Source: Coriobacteriales bacterium
GTDB taxonomy: Bacteria > Actinomycetota > Coriobacteriia > Coriobacteriales > UBA8131
NCBI GenBank assembly: GCA_031272005.1
Contig: JAISUQ010000186.1
Span: 1 to 29,778, forward strand
DNA: 29,778 nt
Direction of reading: 5' to 3'
How positions within the stretch are numbered: the first letter of the stretch is position 1; the number at the start of each line of letters is the position of its first letter. The notes beneath the pieces are model-generated. The model did not search any database. It saw nothing but the letters and a program-made list of their open reading frames with translations, and was not told the DNA's origin. Shown here in pieces: positions 24,401 to 29,778 of this stretch. The position numbers were made by a program, and so were the translations under genes.

Positions 24401-27160
24401 AAGCTGGGTCAGGACGGTTATCTGTACTGGACGGTGCTGATCAATCCCAGCCAGTCCACCGTCGCCAATGTAGTGGTACATGACGTGCCGGCAATCTACG
24501 CCAACAGCTCGCAAACCATTCAGACCAGCACCATTCAGGTCTGTGCCGGCCAGGCCAGCAGTACCGGCGCCATCTCGGCGGTGGGCGCGCCGCTGACTGA
24601 TGGCGTGGACTACGAGTGGACCTACGCCACCAACACCACCGGGCAACCGGTGATGAGCCCGTCGGCACTGGGCAAGCCGGAGCTGGTACTGAAGCTGCAC
24701 CCCGGCGGCAATACCACTATCGACCAGGCCTACGTGCTGACCTTCCGCTGCTCGTTGATGATTACCTCCACCAACGGCTCGGTGCATCCCTACAACAACG
24801 TGGTTATCACCAGCGACGCCTCTGAGGCCATGAACCACGATGCCGAGTCCAACGTGGCGGTGGATGTCTTTCATGCCGGCGGCATGCTGGTGGGCGAGCT
24901 GACCAGCTTCACGCTGACCAAGAAGGCCTCCGGCGGCAGTTGGGATGGACAGGCCATGGACGGCGTGACCTTCAGGCTGTTTGACAAGAACGGCAACCAG
25001 GTGGGCGCCGATCGCGCAACTGATGCTGCCGGGCACATCGTCTACAACGACCTGGTGGCCGGCAAATACACCCTGCAGGAGGTGGATAACGGCGCCTGGG
25101 CCGGGCGCGGCTACGCCATCAGCAGCGACCTGATCAGCGGCATCAGCATCAACGTCACCGCCGACGGCGCCCTGACCATCACCAACAGCTTGGGCAAGCT
25201 GCGCCTGCATAAGGTGGATGAGCAGGGCAACGCTTTGAGTGGCGCGACCTTCTCTCTGGAGATGAAACAGGAACCCGTGGATGCCGCCAGCGACCAGACC
25301 GTGCCCTATGGCGACGGTTGGACGGCTACGCCTTCGGGCTTCATGACCAACTACACGGTGGATGCTGCGGGGTTGATTGAGATCAGCGGCCTGCCCGCCG
25401 GCACCTATCGGTTTGTGGAGAGCGTGGCTCCGTTGGGATACATCGTCAACCGTGAGCCGATTGAGTTTACCCTGGATGACCCGATACCAGCCCTGACCGA
25501 GCTGTACGCACTCAACCGCCAGGGCAGTGTGGAGTTCACCAAGGTGATGGAGCTGAGCACAGCCGATGAGCTCAACGGCCAACCGCTGGCGGATGCCGGA
25601 TTTATCCTCTCCAACAAATGGAACGACGGCGGCCAGGACTGGTATGCTGATATTGATGGCGATGCCGATCCGAGCCTGGCGCCGACGCCGGAGTACACCT
25701 CGGCGGAGGTCTTCAGCGGCACCGACGGCAAAGTGCGTATCGACGGTCTGGCACCGGGCAACTATTATCTCTGGGAGTCCGCGGTGCCGAATGGCTATCT
25801 GGACGAGGTCAGCGCCTACCTGCCGGTGCTGGTGGTAGTGCCGGCGGCGGTGGATACGGCTGCCGATACGGTGGTGGTGCCGGCAGGGCTGCCGGAGGGC
25901 AAGTGGCCCAACCTGCTGCGCGAGGCGGCCGTGTTCCTGTACAAGGGCGACGGCGCCACTGATGCGATGCTGGCGGGAGCCGAGTTCGATTTGTATGAGA
26001 GCGAGGAGGCTGGCGTGTTCAACGACCCACCGGTGCGCACGGGCGTGAAGAGCAACAGCAACGGGTTGCTCTCCATCAGTCATCTGGGCGATCTGACCGT
26101 GCCGGCCCAGACCACCAAGTACTACCGCCTGGTGGAGAAGGTGGCACCGGAGGGGTATCTGGTGAATTCGGAGCCTATCGACTTTGCCATCGTGCCCGAG
26201 GGCGGTGTATTGCCGGCCAAGACGATGCTGGCTGACGTCTGCCCCAATGCGGCGCCCTACTTCGCCAATTATCAGGGCAGCGCCCGCATCCGTAAGGCGG
26301 CGGCTCTGGCCGATGGTTCGCCGGGAGAATACCTGGCCGGTGCGGTGTTCGCGGCCTATCTGGATGATGGCGATGCCGATACTGTGGACCCACAGATTGC
26401 CACCGCCACCACCGATGCCACCGGCACGGCGGTCCTCACCGGCCTGCCCGTGGGCCGGCCGGGAGCCGACCCGGTGCTGATTGCAGTGCGCGAGATTCAG
26501 GCCCCCGCAGGCTATCTGATCAACAGTGAGGCTATCGACAGCTTTGCTTATCCCACCGCTGCGGTGGCTGGCGAGCCGGACGCGGTGACGTTGACCAGCG
26601 GCACCGCCTTCCACGGCGGCGATGCCGTGCTGGACTATCTGGGTCGGGCCCAGCTGCTCAAGCAGGACCAGGCGCACGGGCCGGTGAAGGGCGCGGAGTT
26701 CACGCTGTATGCGGTGGGCGGCGGCGCGGGCGCGGGCGCGGGCGGTGCGGGCAGCGCGGGCGCGGGCGCGGGCGGCGGCAGCGATGCGAGCACGAGTGGC
26801 AGCAACACGGCAGATGTGAAGATCGGCACCTATACCACCGACAGCCAGGGCAAGACGCCGATTATCGAAGGCTTACAGGTCGGCAGTTACTACTTCGTGG
26901 AGACCAAGGTACCCACCGGCTATCAGTTGCCCGGCGGCGTCAGCGCGGACAAGCGCTACAGCTTCACCATCGGCGGCACCTTCGCCGGCCAGCCGGCGCC
27001 GGAGATATTAACCGTGACTAACATCAACAAATCCCTGCTCCCCAAAACCGGCGATGCCACCCCCTACCTGCCCACCCTGGCCGCCCTGCTCGCCTTCGGC
27101 AGCGGCGCTACCCTGATCACCATCTATCGACACCGCAGACATAAACGGGCAGATGCATGA
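21482..27160 (+). CDS. LPKTG-anchored multidomain adhesin with CnaB-like repeats
   Basis: The 1892-residue protein has a signal peptide (basic MRKQNTGQGTKK, hydrophobic ~13-30, cleavage near AVAEE) and an Ala/Glu-rich segment to ~150. An adhesive region follows. Five repeats of about 155 residues begin near 355, 511, 671, 824 and 980, each with an I/L-T/Y-W-x-V-like strand and a T-D-x strand, resembling collagen-binding B-type domains. Six CnaB/SpaA-like domains follow (starts near 1140, 1238, 1349, 1481, 1599, 1721). Each has an early Lys and a late Glu in contexts such as FVES and LVEK, as in isopeptide-forming folds. The sorting signal is LPKTG (1853-1857), a hydrophobic stretch and a basic tail. 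AAGGAAAGGGG precedes the ATG. It may be a pilin-like stalk or adhesin. It starts 101 bp after the SPFH gene and may share its transcript. Confidence 0.93.
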   Translation: MRKQNTGQGTKKSLALLLAIILTIQMLLFAWPAVAEEHNSEAQSADETAQAVEAVSGTSTGVAPGVAPGVASAAAPEAASEAASEVESAAAADTATAQTTEVEAGRNAEEILGLGADSEDAATLQTEDAAGIASGNDTEAAAETEAAALDTLATGTGNNVRSYLAAAGFNPEIITVPGSLQLSFQDKNGTAIIYPPASPDAPQVTVGSKINFRIGLSVPDDITPQIKAGDYYDITLPDNIAINQGVSNVPMYSPEQSDDSGLLYGHFDVVPGNAATGTPAKVHIVFTDGITGKSGVHGSLFFQGNFNPDTLDQPGSTTIQIPQESNLVATVNLKPQTSSNIEKSGTPNRTNSPTEITWTVVANRSLRDVHNITITDEFPHYIQTTNIENTTVVQRVDVDLYGEITGVAETLTPGPADGQYSIDADGTVVIHGSTPYAYRVIYTTPIDTDAITQTGGSYSFTNKASLASDEINEPVHATATVKANYGKKLEKLATGQTTETVPGHSPMHRPVYNFAIRYNYNEGEIPEADNYVDDIYDPAAAGESVSQAGNMGFDASSLVVYQVYYDANGNPQRGAVIPAAGNYTLDTSNPGRFRVQFIGDNQGQAYLLTYSCHATGDTAYADNSQYISSNYTVRNTATIGGNNPPSSSVTTTVRQQGIVKKLVASDEAAKVLTWQVDLNELRYATDDLTFTDTLTPGNGAHWIILGNVPTAGPPVIKDVSTSPQKTLVLNTDYTIETMGNPQVVTIRFIGSYSHDMTHQLRLTYSTGYDVENEPTGTKVANSAEASWSTDGTPYSAHSSASFTPNVSDNSNGFKQGSYNPTTRTITWDVYLGYAETPLKNGVFTDQIISPSATAIQTYVPESLHIYHYTITNGDPAVVKGKEATPAEYASFAITDPSAANDNTITVRFPDIATPEDGDDGNLYMIEYQTSLAGSEVAAEYTNTAHFHNDNSTDHDLTASVTPPYGGQLADKSGKLGQDGYLYWTVLINPSQSTVANVVVHDVPAIYANSSQTIQTSTIQVCAGQASSTGAISAVGAPLTDGVDYEWTYATNTTGQPVMSPSALGKPELVLKLHPGGNTTIDQAYVLTFRCSLMITSTNGSVHPYNNVVITSDASEAMNHDAESNVAVDVFHAGGMLVGELTSFTLTKKASGGSWDGQAMDGVTFRLFDKNGNQVGADRATDAAGHIVYNDLVAGKYTLQEVDNGAWAGRGYAISSDLISGISINVTADGALTITNSLGKLRLHKVDEQGNALSGATFSLEMKQEPVDAASDQTVPYGDGWTATPSGFMTNYTVDAAGLIEISGLPAGTYRFVESVAPLGYIVNREPIEFTLDDPIPALTELYALNRQGSVEFTKVMELSTADELNGQPLADAGFILSNKWNDGGQDWYADIDGDADPSLAPTPEYTSAEVFSGTDGKVRIDGLAPGNYYLWESAVPNGYLDEVSAYLPVLVVVPAAVDTAADTVVVPAGLPEGKWPNLLREAAVFLYKGDGATDAMLAGAEFDLYESEEAGVFNDPPVRTGVKSNSNGLLSISHLGDLTVPAQTTKYYRLVEKVAPEGYLVNSEPIDFAIVPEGGVLPAKTMLADVCPNAAPYFANYQGSARIRKAAALADGSPGEYLAGAVFAAYLDDGDADTVDPQIATATTDATGTAVLTGLPVGRPGADPVLIAVREIQAPAGYLINSEAIDSFAYPTAAVAGEPDAVTLTSGTAFHGGDAVLDYLGRAQLLKQDQAHGPVKGAEFTLYAVGGGAGAGAGGAGSAGAGAGGGSDASTSGSNTADVKIGTYTTDSQGKTPIIEGLQVGSYYFVETKVPTGYQLPGGVSADKRYSFTIGGTFAGQPAPEILTVTNINKSLLPKTGDATPYLPTLAALLAFGSGATLITIYRHRRHKRADA
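26715..26780 (+). repeat. GC-only Gly/Ala microsatellite inside the sixth CnaB domain
   Basis: A run of ggcgcg-type units encodes a Gly/Ala-rich loop (GGGAGAGAGG, then GSAGAGAGGG) with almost no A or T. It interrupts the sixth CnaB-like domain between its first strand and the Thr/Asp-rich continuation. Such tracts can change length by slippage; it looks like an expanded loop and could also be an assembly-difficult spot. Confidence 0.75.
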
Positions 27161-27217
27161 AGCGCTGAGTAAATGCCTGGGCGGTAGACCGCGAGTCACT
27201 TTTCCCTGGATCAAGGC

Positions 27218-27252
27218 GGGAACACAGGGTAGCGATAAGACCCTGTGTTCCC
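27218..27252. terminator. Perfect 13-bp hairpin between convergent genes
   Basis: GGGAACACAGGGT (27218-27230) and ACCCTGTGTTCCC (27240-27252) form a perfect 13-bp stem around a 9-nt loop. It lies between the adhesin stop (27160) and the convergent nifB-like stop (27328), where a bidirectional terminator would be expected. Neither side has a T tract, so it is not a canonical intrinsic terminator; it may act as a 3'-end stabiliser or in Rho-assisted termination. Confidence 0.6.
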
Positions 27253-27327
27253 AACGCAGAGCCGCAGAGCCAGGGCATATTGGGTGGCGTTGCGGCGCGG
27301 GCTCGGGTGGTGTCGACTGGGGGTGTC

Positions 27328-28410
27328 TCAGCCGTGGGAGAAGGTGTTGGGGGCGTTGACGCGTTTGCGCCAGATCTGCTGGCCGAAGTCCTTGCCGCCG
27401 GGGATGCCGATGGCGTCGGCGCGGCAGTGCTGGCAGTGGCGGAAGACGGCGATGTATTGCTCGGCGGCGCTGCGGGCGGCGTCAATCTGGGCGCAGGTGG
27501 GTGCCGGCAGCTGCGCCATCTTGGCGTTGGGTATCAGCGGGATGATGTTGTACAGGCCGGCGCCAGCTGCCTTGACGGTACGGGCAATCTCGCCGATGTG
27601 CGCAGCGTTGATGCCGGGGATGAGCACCGTGTTGACCTTGATCATCACATTGCGCTCAGCGGCGGCGCGGATGCCGGCCAACTGGTTGTTGATCAGCAGC
27701 TCAGCGGCCTCAGTGCCGGTATACAGCTGACCGCGATAGACCACGCGGTCGTTAATCAGAGCCAGGCGCTCAGGGTCGACGTCGTTGACGGTGACGGTCA
27801 GGGTGTCCACGCCTACCTCCACCAGCTCATCAATCTTATCCGCCAGCAGCAGACCGTTGGTGGACATGCAGCGCAGCAGCTGTGGGAAGTGCTCCTTGAC
27901 CAGGCGGAAGGCCGCGAAGGCGTAAGGCGTGGCCAGGGTGTCCCCCGGCCCGGCAATGCCGATGACCGAAAGCTCCGGGGATAAGGCCAGGGCCTCTGCA
28001 ACTGCATCGAGGACCTCGTCCGGGCGGAGCACTGTGCTGGACACGCCGGGACGCTGCTCGTGGGAGTTCAGGGAGCGCTCGCAGAAGCGGCAGGCGATGT
28101 TGCAGCCAGGCGAGACGGGCAGGTGCATGCGACCCTTGTTGTTGGGTTTGCCACCGGCGAAGCAGGGGTGCTGCTCGGCCAGGTTATTCAGCCGGCAGTT
28201 GCCAGCTGGGATGCTGACCTGGACTGGCTGGGGTTGCCAGGCGGCGACAGGCGCAGCAGTCGCAGCTGGCACGGCAGCTGATGCAGGCGCAGCGGTCGCG
28301 GCAGTCGCAGCGGTCGCGGCAGTCGCAGCTCGCACAGCTGGCACAGCGGCAGAATCCCTTGCGCCCGCAGCCGTCGTGGTGGTTGCAGTTATCTCGCGAA
28401 TCAAAGTCAT
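27328..28410 (-). CDS. nifB: NifB-like radical SAM protein (nitrogenase cofactor biosynthesis)
   Basis: NifB fuses Fe-S clusters and inserts carbide to make NifB-co, the precursor of nitrogenase FeMo-co. From the ATG at 28410 (AAAGGT upstream) the product has 360 residues; a GTG five codons upstream is in frame but sits too close to its own purine-rich sequence. Hallmarks are EQHPCF (79-84), MHLPVSPGCNIACRFCERS with the CX3CX2C radical SAM cysteines (C103, C107, C110), RPGVSS, GIAGPGD (151-157), STNGLLL, VKVNTVLIPGIN and a late RHCQHCRADAIG (325-335) carrying C326 and C329. All cysteine groups expected of a NifB core are present. The first ~65 residues are an unusual Ala/Thr-rich low-complexity extension. 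The C-terminal NifX-like domain of long NifB proteins is absent but is encoded separately just upstream. Confidence 0.92.
   Translation of the reverse strand: MTLIREITATTTTAAGARDSAAVPAVRAATAATAATAATAAPASAAVPAATAAPVAAWQPQPVQVSIPAGNCRLNNLAEQHPCFAGGKPNNKGRMHLPVSPGCNIACRFCERSLNSHEQRPGVSSTVLRPDEVLDAVAEALALSPELSVIGIAGPGDTLATPYAFAAFRLVKEHFPQLLRCMSTNGLLLADKIDELVEVGVDTLTVTVNDVDPERLALINDRVVYRGQLYTGTEAAELLINNQLAGIRAAAERNVMIKVNTVLIPGINAAHIGEIARTVKAAGAGLYNIIPLIPNAKMAQLPAPTCAQIDAARSAAEQYIAVFRHCQHCRADAIGIPGGKDFGQQIWRKRVNAPNTFSHG
28291..28326. repeat. Two tandem 18-bp units in the nifB-like 5' end
   Basis: The unit agcggtcgcggcagtcgc occurs twice in succession (28291-28308, 28309-28326), flanked by further degenerate copies. 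It encodes part of the Ala/Thr-rich N-terminal extension (AATAAT pattern) of the NifB-like protein. It is probably a slippage-derived expansion. Confidence 0.75.
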
Positions 28411-28443
28411 GGCCTTACCTTTCACTCCCCTTGCTGGATATAC

Positions 28444-28806
28444 TCAGCCTGTCGGCTGCTCCAAAATCTTGCTGTTGATGATTTCCTGGAGTATCTCGTC
28501 CACAAAACCCCGGGCCTCAAAGACCCGCAGGCCGTGGCTGATCACGTAATCGGAGGCGCCCGGGCCGATCTGGGCGGTAACCACGGCGTCGCAGTCGCTG
28601 AGCAGCTCGACTACCGGAGCGAAGCGCGAGGAGTCGTGCGGCTGCTGGTCGGGGTACTCTCCCGTGCAGCGCGGCTCAATCAGGCGGCTCTCCACATAGC
28701 TGTAGCCGTCGTCTGTCAAATCGACGATATGGAAGGCATCGGCGTGGCCGAAGTGCTCCTGGACCACCTTGCCATCCCTGGTTGTCAGCGCCACTCTGTG
28801 CGGCAT
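28444..28806 (-). CDS. NifX/NafY-like dinitrogenase cofactor-binding protein
   Basis: The 120-residue protein belongs to the dinitrogenase iron-molybdenum cofactor family. It opens with VALTTRDGKVVQEHFGHADAFHIVDL (positions 5-30), where the EHFGHA element is diagnostic, and continues through DCDAVVTAQIGPGASDYVISHGLRVFEA, the nucleotide-fold-like second half. Members bind and carry NifB-co or FeMo-co intermediates. GAGGGAGAG lies just before the ATG. Its stop is 33 nt before the NifB-like ATG, so the two are in one operon and together provide what is a single fused protein in some diazotrophs. It could also be a general DUF-type relative, but the neighbours favour a nitrogenase role. Confidence 0.9.
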   Translation of the reverse strand: MPHRVALTTRDGKVVQEHFGHADAFHIVDLTDDGYSYVESRLIEPRCTGEYPDQQPHDSSRFAPVVELLSDCDAVVTAQIGPGASDYVISHGLRVFEARGFVDEILQEIINSKILEQPTG

Positions 28807-28900
28807 GTCTCTCCCTCGATTCCGTCACTGCGCCTATGGGCACTTGTAGCAATTCTCACCATTCGATGTTTCCAACAGGCAAACAGGCTGTAAATCTCCG

Positions 28901-29278
28901 TCAGGCATAGGTGGACAACACTACGTCGTAGATGTCCTCAATCAAACGCAGGCCGCCGGAGAAACCGGCGTAGTTGGTGGTCAGTACCAGCCGGTAGGGG
29001 CAGGGCGCGGCAGCGGGGAGAAAGTCGCATTTCAGCTCCTTGGCCAGCTCCTTGTCCCAGCCGCTGCCGATAACCAGGCCGCGACCGGGATGCTCCACCT
29101 GGCGCAGCAGGCGCTGGCAGTTGCCGGCGTCAGCGTCGAAGGTGACCGGGATCTCGCGCTTGTCGCTGGCGGCAGCCAGATCCGCGCGCACGGCGGCCTC
29201 GAACTCCTCCGGCGTGTTATCGACGATGAACTGCTCCTTGGGCACGATGCCCACCTCGTGCAACAGAAACCGGCTCAT
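28901..29278 (-). pseudogene. Nitrogenase component 1 (NifD/NifK-like), C-terminal fragment
   Basis: The 125-residue reading frame corresponds to the C-terminal quarter of a nitrogenase-type component 1 subunit, normally over 400 residues. It opens MSRFLLHEVGIVPKEQF, continues with IVDNTPEEFEAAV, GSGWDKELAKEL and ends YRLVLTTNYAGFSGGLRLIEDIYDVV, which matches the pattern of the third domain of NifD/NifK relatives. The initial ATG is internal to the family alignment, not a true start; a TAA occurs 21 bases upstream, already in foreign sequence. The N-terminal metal-cluster cysteines are therefore lost. It precedes the nifX-like gene in the same direction by 94 bp. Whether the parent was Mo, V, Fe-only or an uncharacterised nitrogenase-like enzyme cannot be told. 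Confidence 0.8.
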
Positions 29279-29498
29279 CGATTTTCCGAATCTCTGGAAT
29301 TACGCAAAGGACTTGTACCAGACCCCCGGTTTCGGCAGTACCACGGACTTTGAGGGCATCAAGCGCGGATACAACCTCGACAAGACCCGCAACCCCTTCC
29401 ATATTCTGCCCCTGGGCCCGGACACCGCGCTCTGGAACGCCCGGCACGACCGGGGCCGATTCGCGGCGCTGCCGCAGGAAGCAAAGGAGGCGTCATGA
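29271..29498 (+). pseudogene. Glutathionyl-hydroquinone reductase-like GST, C-terminal fragment
   Basis: About 75 residues starting RLIDFPNLWNYAKDLYQTPGF and ending NPFHILPLGPDTALW plus a short tail match the C-terminal helical domain of xi-class GSTs (ECM4/YqjG type), usually ~310-330 residues long. The N-terminal thioredoxin fold with the CPWA motif is missing, because upstream sequence on this strand is the antisense of the nitrogenase fragment. The stop TGA overlaps the next ATG as ATGA, which implies that this was a real gene translated together with the one downstream. These enzymes reduce glutathionyl-quinones in the cytoplasm. Confidence 0.8.
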
Positions 29499-29778
29499 GC
29501 GCACTGACCTACAAAACCGACTGGCTGCAAGACGAATCCACGCCCTACAAAGGCGGCATGGTGCGGCAGCCCAACGCATTTACCACCCCCTTTGGGGAGG
29601 GCCGGGGCCGCCTCAAACCGGAAGCGGGCCGTTACCGGCTGATATGGTCCGCGGCGTGCCCCTGGGCCACCCGGCAGATGATAGTCCGCAGTCTCCTGGG
29701 CCTGGAAGACGCGGTGTCAGTGGGCCTTGTTGACCCCATTCGGCCCAGGCCGGATGAAGCCGCGACTCCCGCAAAGTC
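29495..29778 (+). CDS. Glutathionyl-hydroquinone reductase-like GST, N-terminal part (runs off the end)
   Basis: Ninety-four residues are visible before the window ends. The start ATG (29495) follows AAAGGAGG by 4 nt and overlaps the previous stop by 4 nt. KPEAGRYRLIWSAACPWATR (41-60) contains the CPW active-site motif (C55) of xi-class GSTs. It is followed by QMIVRSLLGLEDAVSVGLVDPIRP, the expected beta-alpha continuation. Together with the upstream fragment this suggests two related GST genes in tandem. The second half of the thioredoxin fold and the helical domain lie outside the window. Confidence 0.85.
   Translation, partial: MSALTYKTDWLQDESTPYKGGMVRQPNAFTTPFGEGRGRLKPEAGRYRLIWSAACPWATRQMIVRSLLGLEDAVSVGLVDPIRPRPDEAATPAK

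Noticed and set aside
24032..26677. 881-codon open frame antisense to the LPKTG adhesin
   Set aside because: It mirrors a GC-rich, stop-poor coding strand, has no family resemblance or ribosome binding site, and the sense frame has clear signal peptide, domains and anchor.

Overview
The window looks like a GC-rich (roughly 60%) chromosomal piece of a Gram-positive, probably anaerobic bacterium, most likely a high-GC member of the Bacillota (Clostridia-like). This rests on two sortase-type cell-wall anchored proteins, the tal-rho-rpmE gene order, a NifB/NifX/nitrogenase-type cluster, and a stand-alone reverse transcriptase of a kind I associate with Clostridia. The lineage is an inference. Both ends are cut inside genes: rpmE on the left, a glutathione-transferase-like gene on the right.

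Left part (1-15789, all minus strand): lysA and hom (aspartate-family amino acids) are followed by a transaldolase and rho, which overlap by 4 nt. A 3339-residue secreted adhesin with InlB-type B-repeats and an IPFTG anchor comes next, then the start of rpmE. The adhesin sits between rho and rpmE, which are often adjacent in Bacillota, so it looks like an insertion into a housekeeping block.

Middle (15942-18044, plus strand, between minus-strand lysA and argS): a small unknown protein, an intergenic region rich in inverted repeats, and a stand-alone reverse transcriptase. The intergenic region holds a 13-bp hairpin and then a 135-nt segment closed by an 11-bp long-range stem with several inner hairpins. 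This gene / structured RNA / RT layout resembles known RT-ncRNA systems but shows no recognisable retron, group II intron or DGR parts. It is the best candidate for an undescribed system. The RT gene ends in a 36-bp perfect copy of the 3' end of argS.

Right part (19913-27160, plus strand): a probable promoter drives an NfeD-like membrane protein and an SPFH/stomatin-like protein, followed by an 1892-residue LPKTG-anchored adhesin with five ~155-residue repeats and six CnaB-like domains. A 13-bp perfect hairpin separates it from the convergent minus-strand cluster of nifB-like, nifX-like and a 5'-truncated nitrogenase component 1 gene. At about 29258-29280 that fragment abuts, head to head, a 5'-truncated GST-like gene. 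This is either a rearrangement or an assembly chimera, so the last ~500 bp should be treated with caution.
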